In this document: positions 42,316 to 51,356 of the stretch, one piece after another
Layout of the letters: each line of letters starts with the position of its first letter
How positions within the stretch are numbered: the first letter of the stretch is position 1
Origin: an uncultured Blautia sp.
GTDB taxonomy: Bacteria; Bacillota; Clostridia; Lachnospirales; Lachnospiraceae
Assembly (NCBI GenBank): GCA_900539145.1
Contig: UQAX01000012.1
Span: 1 to 57,072, forward strand
Reading direction: 5' to 3'
DNA length: 57,072 nt
Notes under the pieces: model-generated
What the model was told of the DNA's origin: nothing
The model's input: only the letters and a program-made list of their open reading frames with translations
The model's database searches: none
Made by a program: the position numbers and the translations under genes

Positions 42316-44901
42316 TTACTGTTTTTTTCCCATTCCCAAAAGCTTTCCGGGGATAAGCAGAAGCTCATGGGCAACAAGAGGAATTGCTGAAATTCCCAGA
42401 AGCAGACACCATTCCTGTAAGGAAAGACGGGCTGTTCCGAAAAGCTGCACAAAATATGGGATTTCTGTTACCATTGCCTGAAGTCCCAAGCCCAGAAAAA
42501 ATGCTCCCAGCATAAAAGGATTTTCCAGATGCTTCATTCGAAACACGGATTTATCTCTGTCCCGCATGCCGATAGCATGAAAAAGCTGAGATACGCCCAA
42601 TACTGTAAAGGCATAGGTCTGCCCTCCCAGATAAAAAGCGTACAGTGTAATTACCGCTATCAAAACGCCGTAGAAAACAGTAAAGCTCCAGCCTCCGTGT
42701 GCAAAAAGCCCTTCATGGGGATTTCGTGGCTTCTTCCTCATCAAAGCCTTTGCATCATTTTTATCAATGCCAAGCGCCAGCGCAGGAAGAGAGTCTGTGA
42801 TTAAATTCACCCACAAAATATGACTTGCCTTTAAAGGTGTGGGAAGCTGAAAAAGCACAGCCGCAAACATGGTAATAATTTCACCGAAATTGGAGGACAG
42901 CAAAAACAGAATGGATTTCTTAATGTTGACATAAATCCCTCTGCCCTCCTCCATAGCTTTTTCAATAGTAGAAAAATTATCGTCGGAAAGCACCATGTCT
43001 GCTGCGTTTTTCGCTGCATCCGTACCATTTTGCCCCATAGCAATGCCGATATCCGCCTTTTGCAGGGAAGGTGCGTCATTGACGCCGTCACCGGTCATTG
43101 CCACAATTTGCCCATTATCCTGAAATCCTTTTACAATTCTCACCTTATGAGCCGGCGTCACCCTTGCAAACACACGGAGATTTTTCATTTTCTTTCGCAA
43201 AGCAGCTTCACTCATTTCATCCATTTCCTGTCCGGTAATACATTGCTCCGGACAATCTGCAATTCCGATTTTCTTTGCAATGGAAAACGCCGTATCTTTG
43301 TAATCACCTGTAATCATTGCCACCTGTACACCGGCTCGTTTTAAGGCTTTCACAGAAGTTGCGGCTTCCTTTCTGGGCGGGTCTATCATTCCTGCCATGC
43401 CTGCAAAAACCAGCCCTTCCGTTAAAGCTTTTTCTGTTTTGCTTATTGCTCTTTCCTTATATGCAAGAGCTAAAATCCGCAGTCCCTCCTTTGCCATATC
43501 CTCCATAGCTCTGCGGATTTTCATCTTCTCCATGGATGTCATGGGTTTGATTTTTCCGTGATTTTCCACGTAAGTACATTGGTTTAAAATATAGTCACAA
43601 GCACCCTTTATATAGGCTGTCTCATGATTTCCGTCTTTATGTACGCTTACCATATATTTTTTTTCGGAATTAAAGGGAATTTCGAAGGTTCTTGGGTACT
43701 GCTGCTGCAATCTCTTTTCATCATATCCCATGTTTCTTCCTGTGTGCAAAAGCGCCAGCTCCGTGGCATCTCCGATTTCCTGCTTTCCCAAAATACTGTT
43801 ATTACATAGAAGAAATCCTTCCATAAGCTTAGGAAATTCTCTTTTTCTCACTGCGGACACGGGAAGTATTTTCTCATCCGCATAGATTTTCGTCACAGTC
43901 ATCTTATTCTCGGTTAAGGTTCCTGTTTTATCAGAACATACCACACCCACGGAGCCTAAGGTTTCTACTGCCGGAAGCCTGCGAATAATAGCATTGATTT
44001 TTACCATTCTTGCCACACCAAGAGCAAGGACAATGGTAACTACCGCCGGAAGCCCCTCAGGAATAGCAGCCACCGCCAGAGAAATTGCCAGAAGCAGCAT
44101 CTGCAACAGATTTCTGTGCTGTATCACTCCGATAAAAAACAGCCCCGCACATAACGCCACTGCCACAATGCTTAAAATCTTCCCTAAATCTCCCAGACGC
44201 TTTTGCAGAGGTGTCATTTCCTGCTTTGTGTCTTCAATCATTCCCGCGATTTTTCCAAGCTCTGTATCCATTCCTGTGGCAACCACAATACCCTCGCCGC
44301 TGCCCTTTCTGATTTCCGTAGACATATATGCCATATTTTTTCTCTCTGCTACGGGAAGCCCCTTTTTCAATACCTCGCAGGATTTCATCACAGGCAAAGA
44401 CTCCCCCGTAAGGGCAGACTCATTGGCGGCAAGTCCCTGTACTTCCAGAAGGCGTATGTCTGCCGGAACCTGATTACCTGCTTTTAGCTTTACCACGTCT
44501 CCTTTTACCAGCTTATCTGCCGCTATCCTTTGATAAATCCCGTCACGCTTTACAACAGCTGACGGCGCTGTCATTTTTTTCAGCGCTTCCAAAGCTTTTC
44601 TGGCTTTCCCTTCCTGTATGACCCCTACGGTGGTGTTCAAAGCAATAACCAGAAGAATAATACCGGTATCGCTGTATTCCCGCAGTAGCATGGAAATGGA
44701 TGCTGCCAGAAAAAGAATGAAAATCATCGGGTCATTTATCTGATTTTGTATCCTGTCCCAAACGGTTTGTTCTTTGGCTTTTTTTAAAGTGTTGCTTCCG
44801 TCACGAAGCAGGCGGTTCTGTGCCTCTTTTTCGGTAAGACCGTTTTTCTCATCTGTATGGAAAGCCTCACAAAGCTCTTTGCGGGTTAAATTTTCATACA
44901 T
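42316..44901 (-). CDS. Ca2+-type P-type ATPase (P2A)
   Basis: Cation pump of 861 residues with ten membrane helices in the usual pattern. N-terminal cation ATPase domain, TGES (ALTGESLPVM), VAAIPEGLPAVV in helix 4, phosphorylation site CSDKTGTLTENK (about 325), KGACDYIL, MITGDYKDTA, and TGDGVNDAPSLQKADIGIAMG. The NAxxxxxE-type residues in helices 5/6 (VNLITDSLPALALG) fit Ca2+-ATPases. Likely exports Ca2+. Confidence 0.93.
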   Translation of the reverse strand: MYENLTRKELCEAFHTDEKNGLTEKEAQNRLLRDGSNTLKKAKEQTVWDRIQNQINDPMIFILFLAASISMLLREYSDTGIILLVIALNTTVGVIQEGKARKALEALKKMTAPSAVVKRDGIYQRIAADKLVKGDVVKLKAGNQVPADIRLLEVQGLAANESALTGESLPVMKSCEVLKKGLPVAERKNMAYMSTEIRKGSGEGIVVATGMDTELGKIAGMIEDTKQEMTPLQKRLGDLGKILSIVAVALCAGLFFIGVIQHRNLLQMLLLAISLAVAAIPEGLPAVVTIVLALGVARMVKINAIIRRLPAVETLGSVGVVCSDKTGTLTENKMTVTKIYADEKILPVSAVRKREFPKLMEGFLLCNNSILGKQEIGDATELALLHTGRNMGYDEKRLQQQYPRTFEIPFNSEKKYMVSVHKDGNHETAYIKGACDYILNQCTYVENHGKIKPMTSMEKMKIRRAMEDMAKEGLRILALAYKERAISKTEKALTEGLVFAGMAGMIDPPRKEAATSVKALKRAGVQVAMITGDYKDTAFSIAKKIGIADCPEQCITGQEMDEMSEAALRKKMKNLRVFARVTPAHKVRIVKGFQDNGQIVAMTGDGVNDAPSLQKADIGIAMGQNGTDAAKNAADMVLSDDNFSTIEKAMEEGRGIYVNIKKSILFLLSSNFGEIITMFAAVLFQLPTPLKASHILWVNLITDSLPALALGIDKNDAKALMRKKPRNPHEGLFAHGGWSFTVFYGVLIAVITLYAFYLGGQTYAFTVLGVSQLFHAIGMRDRDKSVFRMKHLENPFMLGAFFLGLGLQAMVTEIPYFVQLFGTARLSLQEWCLLLGISAIPLVAHELLLIPGKLLGMGKKQ

Positions 44902-45162
44902 GACAGCACCTCCTGTATCTTAACTCAGTGTATGCTGTCCTAAGAAAATATATTATTGTCTTTTCTTGTTGCAGTTGCATTTCCGGCATAGTAAACTATT
45001 GGAAAAGCATTATATTTCTTATAATTCTAAGGGTTCAGCCCGTCTTATTTCTAATCTTTTCTATTCAAACAGAAATCTCAATGCTTTTATTCCCAAAACA
45101 GCAGAGAGGTTTCTTTATTAAAGGATGCCTCCTGCACGATTTTCATTCAAGGAAGTATTTAT
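44902..45162. other. 260-nt gap between the pump and the PD-(D/E)XK gene
   Basis: No gene or clear structural element seen; the two flanking genes are divergent, so promoters should lie here. Confidence 0.3.
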
Positions 45163-45774
45163 ATGGTCAAAGGAAACAATGAAATTACTGTAAACCGCAC
45201 GTTTAAATCCCGTATTTTTACTATGCTTTACAGGGATAAGAAGGAATTATTGGATTTATATAATGCTGTGACCGGAAAGCACTACGAAAATCCTGAAGAA
45301 CTGGAAATCAACACCTTGGAAAATGCCATTTATATGTCTATGCAAAATGATGTATCTTTCCTCATTGACTCCAGACTTTCTCTTTACGAACATCAATCTA
45401 CCTATAACCCGAATTTGCCGCTGAGATTTTTATTTTATGTAGCGGACATTTACTCAGCTTTAACAAAAGAAGCCCATTTAGACGGTACTCCCAAATTAGA
45501 GCTTGAAGCTGTTATGCTGAATATCAATCCGGGACATAACAAAGAACTTCTTTCTACGTGTAAGTCCCTGCACGATTACTCAGAATATCCAGCCAGAGTC
45601 AGACGATATTCAAAAGAAATGGAGATTGAAGATGCTTGGGAAGACGGTATTGAAGAAACCAGCACTTTAATTGCAAAGTTGGCGGAAAACGGAGATTTAG
45701 TCCAACTGGAAGAACTTGGGAAGACTCCGGATGGACTGAAAGCGCTTCTGAAAAAATATAATATTTCTCGTTAG
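45163..45774 (+). pseudogene. PD-(D/E)XK nuclease-family (Rpn/transposase-like) protein with internal deletion
   Basis: A 203-residue protein of the PDDEXK_2/Rpn group: TVNRTFKSRIFTMLYRDKKELLDLYNAVTG, NDVSFLIDSRLSLYEHQS (D...ExQ core) and LRFLFYVADIYSALT. It then jumps from LDGTP to KLELEAVMLNINPGHNKELL, leaving out about 40-50 residues (the strand that normally reads VFYNG) that homologues carry. The tail is acidic. An AAGG-type site precedes the start. The frame is intact, but the deleted fold makes activity doubtful. Confidence 0.7.
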
Positions 45775-45784
45775 TACAGTAAGG

Positions 45785-45914
45785 AGCTGTTCATTAAAAC
45801 AGCAATCCGGAATATTTATACGTTTTAGCGAATTTGTCGAGCTCTCTTTGAGATTACAAGCTCAAGGGGAGCTCAGGCTAAGCGTAAAGTGTATAGATAT
45901 TCTCGGGTATACGC
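45785..45914. repeat. Structured intergenic element with competing hairpins
   Basis: Contains GCTGTT/AACAGC (45785-45803), GAGCTC.../...GAGCTC arms around TTTGAG/CTCAA (about 45838-45874), and two mutually exclusive outer pairings near 45810-45920: a long imperfect GAATATTTATACG stem versus AAGCGTA/TACGCTT. It separates the convergent nuclease and MFS genes. It could act as a shared terminator or a dispersed repeat. Confidence 0.45.
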
Positions 45915-47084
45915 TTAATGTAGCAACTCCTTCTGTCTATTTACAAAATAATACGCCACTGCTGTAACCACCAAAAATCCCGCCAGCAGATAATAAATCA
46001 CTCTTATATTCCATACAGTAAGCATAGCGCCTACCAGCAGAGATCCTATCATTCTGGTAATCAAAATCGTAAATCTTGATGCAGTAAAAGTTCTCCCTAC
46101 CAGATTGGTCTCACTTTGTATCTGCACCGCTGTTTTAAATCCCAACGGGCAGAAAGTTGACGTCACTCCTACCAGCCCTGCACCTAAAAGATACATTCCT
46201 ATATTTCCGGCAGTTCCTATTACCCCATAACTCATAGCCGCACTGAAAAGTCCCAGCAGAATAATGTTTTCCGGCTTTAATTTCTTAATAATTCCCAGAA
46301 CAAAACCTGATGCAAGCAACATTCCAATACCCTCTACTGTATTTCCAATTCCGTACCATGAAGACGACATTCCCAAGGTATCCTCAATCATGCTGATTTC
46401 AAGAGGTGATGCAACTCCGATACAAAGCATAAAAAAGTTCCAGAAAAGAACCGTACATAAAATTCTTTTATTCTTTATAATGGAAGCATATCCCTTCTTT
46501 TCCTCTTTCTGTTTCTCTATATTGCCCAATATACCTGACGGCAGCAATAAATATAAAAGTCCTGTTATTCCATACAATATAATATCAATTATCAGATTAG
46601 CCTGAATACTGAAATTGGTTGCAATGACAGACGCACAGACAGGTGCAAGAATAAGAGACGCCGAGTCCAAAAGATTGATAACCGAAGCTGCTTTAAATAA
46701 ATTACCTTTTGAAAAAAGGTTTGCCATAAGCGCCTGAGTGGTATTACTTTCAAACTCTAAAAGTAAATTCATGAAGAACGTTGCCACATAAATAAAAACT
46801 ATATTTGCTTCAAATAAAAGTAAAAAGAAAACTGCTGCTTTTGCCAGATTTGACAGAAACATAAGCATTTTCTGATTATGGGTGTCAATAAGCTTTCCTG
46901 TAAACAAAATAATCAACGCCGGAAGAAACTGAGAGATAAAAAATCCCCCGATAACTGCTACGGATTTTGTTTGACTAAACAGATAAATGACAATTCCGAT
47001 GTCGTAAATATAACCTGCAAATCCTGACAAAAATTTTGCCAATGACAACAGGAAAAGATTTTGCTTCATGCTTTTTTCCTGCAT
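45915..47084 (-). CDS. MFS transporter
   Basis: A 389-residue major-facilitator protein with about 12 membrane helices; MFS marks include GFAGYIYDIGIVIYLFSQT and FTGKLIDTHNQKMLM (the loop 2-3 motif). A drug or metabolite efflux role is likely but the substrate cannot be told. Monocistronic. Confidence 0.85.
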   Translation of the reverse strand: MQEKSMKQNLFLLSLAKFLSGFAGYIYDIGIVIYLFSQTKSVAVIGGFFISQFLPALIILFTGKLIDTHNQKMLMFLSNLAKAAVFFLLLFEANIVFIYVATFFMNLLLEFESNTTQALMANLFSKGNLFKAASVINLLDSASLILAPVCASVIATNFSIQANLIIDIILYGITGLLYLLLPSGILGNIEKQKEEKKGYASIIKNKRILCTVLFWNFFMLCIGVASPLEISMIEDTLGMSSSWYGIGNTVEGIGMLLASGFVLGIIKKLKPENIILLGLFSAAMSYGVIGTAGNIGMYLLGAGLVGVTSTFCPLGFKTAVQIQSETNLVGRTFTASRFTILITRMIGSLLVGAMLTVWNIRVIYYLLAGFLVVTAVAYYFVNRQKELLH

Positions 47085-47165
47085 ATTCCCCCTCCTTAAT
47101 TTTTATTACGCTAATCATATCATCCTAACCTGTACATTTCAATAAACCTGAACTAAATTCCGCTG

Positions 47166-47194
47166 TTGCCTGCTCTTTCTCATTCTGTTATACT
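47166..47194 (+). promoter_or_regulatory. Promoter of the methyltransferase-ansA-aroC operon
   Basis: TTGCCT, 17-bp spacer, TATACT with a TG extension, about 40 nt before the start at 47235. Confidence 0.85.
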
Positions 47195-47234
47195 AGGTGT
47201 GAATTACCTTATATATAATAGGAAGGATTAAAAT

Positions 47235-48098
47235 ATGTGGATTGCAAATCAATGGAAAGATTATGAAATCATAGATACCTCAAAAGGTGAAAAATTAGAA
47301 AGATGGGGAGACTACCTTTTAGTACGTCCCGACCCTCAGGTTATCTGGGACACACCCAAAACACACAAAGGCTGGAAACGCATGAACGGTCATTATCACA
47401 GAAGCAAAAAAGGCGGCGGAGAATGGGAATTCTTTGATTTGCCTGAGCAGTGGACCATTCAATATAAAAGCCTGACTTTTAACTTAAAGCCATTTAGTTT
47501 TAAGCACACAGGTCTTTTCCCTGAACAGGCAGCCAACTGGGACTGGTTTTCCGAGAAAATCAAAAACGCAGGTCGTCCTATTAAGGTTTTAAATCTTTTT
47601 GCTTATACAGGAGGCGCAACCTTAGCCGCTGCTGCTGCCGGCGCTTCTGTTACTCACGTAGACGCCTCTAAGGGAATGGTAGCATGGGCAAAGGAAAACG
47701 CCGTATCTTCCGGATTAAAGGATGCTCCTATTCGCTGGCTGGTAGATGACTGTGTAAAATTTGTTGAAAGAGAAATTCGCAGAGGGAACAAATACGATGC
47801 GATTATTATGGACCCGCCTTCTTACGGCAGAGGTCCGAAGGGCGAAATCTGGAAAATCGAGGATGCCATTCATCCTCTGATTAAGCTGTGTACCCAGATA
47901 CTCTCTGACGAACCGCTGTTTTTCCTTGTAAATTCTTACACAACAGGGCTGGCTCCTGCTGTGCTTACCTATATGTTGGCAACAGAATTAAAGAAATTTA
48001 ACGGTACCGTAGACTCACAGGAAATCGGACTTCCTGTTACCCAGACAAATCTGGTGCTTCCCTGCGGTGCTTCCGGACGCTGGGAGAGCAAAAAATAA
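47235..48098 (+). CDS. Class I SAM-dependent methyltransferase (RlmI/RlmK-like)
   Basis: A 287-residue enzyme of the Methyltrans_SAM family. NLFAYTGGATLAAAAAGASVTHVD (SAM motif I), AKENAVSSGL, and the catalytic MDPPSYGRGPKGE (motif IV) are seen. N-terminal residues lack a full PUA domain. It probably methylates rRNA. First gene of a plus-strand operon: its last base is the first base of the next start. Confidence 0.9.
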   Translation: MWIANQWKDYEIIDTSKGEKLERWGDYLLVRPDPQVIWDTPKTHKGWKRMNGHYHRSKKGGGEWEFFDLPEQWTIQYKSLTFNLKPFSFKHTGLFPEQAANWDWFSEKIKNAGRPIKVLNLFAYTGGATLAAAAAGASVTHVDASKGMVAWAKENAVSSGLKDAPIRWLVDDCVKFVEREIRRGNKYDAIIMDPPSYGRGPKGEIWKIEDAIHPLIKLCTQILSDEPLFFLVNSYTTGLAPAVLTYMLATELKKFNGTVDSQEIGLPVTQTNLVLPCGASGRWESKK

Positions 48099-49108
48099 TG
48101 AAAAAGAAAATTTTGATTATTACCACGGGAGGTACACTTGCCTGTGTACAAAATGAAAAGGGACTGGTTCCCGGACTTTCCAGCAATGATATCTTATCTT
48201 ATATTTCAGATATCACCAATTTATATGATGTAGATTTTTATGAGCTTTTCCAGTTGGACAGCGCAAATATACAGCCCTCCAACTGGCAGACTATGGCAGA
48301 AACCATTTATGAAAAGTATACGTCTTATGATGGAATTGTTATTTTCCACGGTACAGATACCATGGCTTACACAGCTTCTGCCCTGTCCTTTATGCTTTTA
48401 AATATTCCAATTCCAGTAGTGATTACCGGCAGCCAGCTTTCTATTTTAAATCCTCTGGCAGATGCCGTAGAAAACTGCCGCTGCGCCATTCACATGGCAG
48501 GAAGCGGAATGCCCGGCATTTTCCTTGCCTTTAACCGCAAGGTTATTCTGGGAACAAGAGCCTCCAAAGTACGTACTACCAGCTTTCATGCTTTTGAAAG
48601 TATTAACTACCCTTATGTGGGAGAAATTAATTCCCGTGGACTGGATATTCAGCGTTCTTATATTCCCGGGCCAACAGGAAGCTGTGTGCTGGAACGCCGC
48701 TTAGAGGAAAAAGTCTTTCTCATTAAGCTGGTTCCCGGATTTGACGGAAAGATTTTTCAGTTCCTCTATGAACAGGGATATCGTGGGCTGATTATCGAAG
48801 CTTTTGGAATGGGAGGAATTCCTTCCCTTTCTTCTGAAGTCATGAATGATTTAAGGGACGTTATCCAAAAAGGAATGATTGTGGTTGTAAAAAGCCAGTG
48901 TCCTTATGAAGGAAGCAATCTCTCCCTCTATGAAACAGGAAAGGCCGCACTGGAAGCAGGTGTCTTTGAAGCTTATGACATGAGCACAGAAGCCGTTGTT
49001 ACAAAGGTTATGTGGATTTTGGGCAAACACTGGGAAAGAAAAAAAATCGAGGAAATGTTCTATAAAAATCTTGCAGGTGAAATCAATCTGACAAGCACAA
49101 AGGAGTAA
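48098..49108 (+). CDS. ansA: Type I (cytoplasmic) L-asparaginase
   Basis: Hydrolyses asparagine to aspartate and ammonia. The 336 residues show the N-terminal TTGGTLAC (catalytic Thr), DSANIQPSNWQ, HGTDTMAYTASALSFML (second Thr and Asp-Lys region), and GSQLSILNPLADA. Length is normal. It overlaps the methyltransferase gene and precedes DUF1294. Confidence 0.94.
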   Translation: MKKKILIITTGGTLACVQNEKGLVPGLSSNDILSYISDITNLYDVDFYELFQLDSANIQPSNWQTMAETIYEKYTSYDGIVIFHGTDTMAYTASALSFMLLNIPIPVVITGSQLSILNPLADAVENCRCAIHMAGSGMPGIFLAFNRKVILGTRASKVRTTSFHAFESINYPYVGEINSRGLDIQRSYIPGPTGSCVLERRLEEKVFLIKLVPGFDGKIFQFLYEQGYRGLIIEAFGMGGIPSLSSEVMNDLRDVIQKGMIVVVKSQCPYEGSNLSLYETGKAALEAGVFEAYDMSTEAVVTKVMWILGKHWERKKIEEMFYKNLAGEINLTSTKE

Positions 49109-49112
49109 AAAA

Positions 49113-49385
49113 TTGATTGTTAAAAATATTATGATGTATTTGGTTGCTGTGAACATTCTGGCATTTATCTGCTTTGGTGTTGACAAACAAAAAGCCAAAA
49201 CACATCAGTGGAGAATATCAGAAAACACACTTTTAGGCATTGCAATATGCGGCGGTTCTCTGGGTGCAATCTGTGGCATGCGTCTGTTTCGTCACAAGAC
49301 AAAGCACCCGAAGTTTACCATAGGACTTCCGATTATCCTGCTGTTGCAGGCAATCGCTGCTGTTGCAGCTTACACTGTTTTTTAA
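49113..49385 (+). CDS. DUF1294 membrane protein
   Basis: A 90-residue protein with two or three membrane segments and the DUF1294 motif DKQKAKTHQWRISENTLL, GGSLGAICGMRLFRHKTKHPKF. The start is TTG at 49113 with AAGGAG 7 nt upstream. It sits 4 nt after ansA in the same operon; role unknown. Confidence 0.88.
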   Translation: MIVKNIMMYLVAVNILAFICFGVDKQKAKTHQWRISENTLLGIAICGGSLGAICGMRLFRHKTKHPKFTIGLPIILLLQAIAAVAAYTVF

Positions 49386-49403
49386 TTTAGGGGAGGGTTA
49401 TTT

Positions 49404-50507
49404 ATGTATGGTTCTACATTAGGAAATATATTCCGTGTCAGTACATGGGGAGAGTCTCACGGAAAGGGAATTGGGGTTGTCATTGACGGCTGCCCTGCCG
49501 GTCTTCCCCTTAGCGAAGAAGATATTCAGGAATATCTTAATCGCAGAAAGCCGGGACAATCCCGTTATACAACTAAACGCCAGGAAGATGATGCTGTAGA
49601 AATTTTGTCCGGTGTATTTGAAGGAAAAACTACCGGTACACCGATTTCTTTGATGGTTCACAACAAAGACCAGCGTTCCAAAGATTACAGTGAAATCGCA
49701 CAGTATTACCGTCCCGGTCATGCAGACTTAAATTATGATATCAAATATGGTTTTCGTGATTATCGCGGAGGTGGTCGTTCCTCAGGCAGAGAAACCATTG
49801 GCAGAGTTGCTGCCGGTGCTGTGGCTTCAAAGCTTTTAAAAGAACTGGGGATTTTTATCTGTGCCTATACCAGCGCCATAGGCCCTGTGACAATTAATCC
49901 AAATAACTTTAACAAAGAAGAAATTCAAAAAAATCCTCTTTACATGCCGGACGCTCAGGCAGCCGAAAAAGCACAGAATTACCTTGAGCAATGTATGAAG
50001 GAATGTAACTCTTCAGGAGGTATGGTAGAGTGTATCATAAGCGGTGTTCCTGCCGGAATTGGTGAACCTGCTTTTGAAAAGCTGGATGCTGCTCTTGCAA
50101 AAGCAATCTTCTCGATTGGAGCTGTAAAAGGCTTTGAAATCGGAGATGGTATGAACGCCGCACGCTCCACAGGTTTACAGAATAATGACGGCTATTATAT
50201 AGATGAAAACGGCTGCCGCCAAAAACACAGCAATCACTCCGGCGGTATCACAGGCGGAATGAGCGATGGCTGTGACATTATATTTCGCGCTGCATTTAAG
50301 CCAACTCCTTCTATTGCAGCCCTACAACAAACTGTAAATCGTCAGGGGGAAAATATTGAAATTGAAATTCACGGAAGACATGACCCGATTATTGTTCCAA
50401 GAGCCGTTGTAGTGGTAGAAGCCATGGCAGCATTGGTAATTTTAGACTTTATGCTGGCAGGTATGACTACTCGGTTGGATAAAATCAAAGAATTCTTCCG
50501 GAAATAA
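49404..50507 (+). CDS. aroC: Chorismate synthase
   Basis: Last step of the shikimate pathway, forming chorismate from EPSP with reduced FMN. The 367 residues show GESHGKGIGVVIDGCPAG, RRKPGQSRYTTKRQEDD, GHADLNYDIKYGFRDYRGGGRSSGRET, and GGMSDGCDIIFRAAFKPTPS. Ends its operon and is followed by a clear terminator. Confidence 0.96.
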   Translation: MYGSTLGNIFRVSTWGESHGKGIGVVIDGCPAGLPLSEEDIQEYLNRRKPGQSRYTTKRQEDDAVEILSGVFEGKTTGTPISLMVHNKDQRSKDYSEIAQYYRPGHADLNYDIKYGFRDYRGGGRSSGRETIGRVAAGAVASKLLKELGIFICAYTSAIGPVTINPNNFNKEEIQKNPLYMPDAQAAEKAQNYLEQCMKECNSSGGMVECIISGVPAGIGEPAFEKLDAALAKAIFSIGAVKGFEIGDGMNAARSTGLQNNDGYYIDENGCRQKHSNHSGGITGGMSDGCDIIFRAAFKPTPSIAALQQTVNRQGENIEIEIHGRHDPIIVPRAVVVVEAMAALVILDFMLAGMTTRLDKIKEFFRK

Positions 50508-50516
50508 TATGTAAAG

Positions 50517-50557
50517 ACCTTCGCATTTTGTGCTATATAATTTGCGAAGGTTTTCTT
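50517..50557 (+). terminator. Terminator after aroC
   Basis: ACCTTCGCA/TGCGAAGGT stem, 17-nt loop, then TTTTCTTT. Confidence 0.85.
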
Positions 50558-50642
50558 TAGAAATTCTTATATTTTTTCACACATCACTTTTTATATTTAT
50601 ATTTTAATATCTGTTATAGACAGAGGAACAGGAGAAAACATC

Positions 50643-51356
50643 ATGGAAATGAATCATATTTTAATTGTAGAAGATGACAAGGATATTCGTGAAGGCGTTG
50701 CTATCTACCTGAAAAGTCAGGGCTATGAGGTTTTCATGGCTGCGGACGGAATAGAAGGGCTGGAGGTCTTAGAAAAGGAGGAAATTCATCTTGCCATTGT
50801 AGATATTATGATGCCTCGCATGGATGGTATTACTATGACCATCAAGTTAAGAGAAAAACACGATTTCCCTGTAATTATGCTCTCTGCAAAATCTGAAGAA
50901 GTAGATAAAATCATGGGACTGAATATCGGTGCAGATGATTACGTTACAAAACCATTCACTCCTATGGAGCTTATGGCAAGGGTAAATTCTCAGATGCGCA
51001 GATACCGTAAGTTTATGGAAAAGCTTCAGGCAAAGGAAACCGAACGTACAGACACCATTTATACTATAGGCGGTCTGGAAGTCAATGAAAATACCTTTGA
51101 AGTACGGGTAGATGATACTCCCGTAAAAATGACTCCTATGGAGTTTAAAATTCTTCTGTTACTTATAAAAAATCCCGGAAGAGTATTCTCGGCTGACGAA
51201 ATTTATGAACGTGTGTGGAATGAACGGGCAATCAATACAGAAACTGTCATGGTTCACGTGCGAAATATTCGTGAAAAAATCGAGATTAATCCGAAGGAAC
51301 CCAAATATTTAAAGGTGGTGTGGGGAGTTGGATACAAAATCGAAAAATTATCATAA
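50643..51356 (+). CDS. OmpR-family response regulator
   Basis: A 237-residue regulator with receiver domain (VEDDKDIREGV, phospho-acceptor Asp in AIVDIMMPRMDG about 54, MLSAKSEE, GADDYVTKPF) and a winged-helix C-terminus (NENTFEVRV, MTPMEFKILLLLIKNPGRVFSADEIYERVW, VMVHVRNIREKIE). It overlaps the kinase gene by 29 nt, so the pair is translationally coupled. Confidence 0.96.
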   Translation: MEMNHILIVEDDKDIREGVAIYLKSQGYEVFMAADGIEGLEVLEKEEIHLAIVDIMMPRMDGITMTIKLREKHDFPVIMLSAKSEEVDKIMGLNIGADDYVTKPFTPMELMARVNSQMRRYRKFMEKLQAKETERTDTIYTIGGLEVNENTFEVRVDDTPVKMTPMEFKILLLLIKNPGRVFSADEIYERVWNERAINTETVMVHVRNIREKIEINPKEPKYLKVVWGVGYKIEKLS

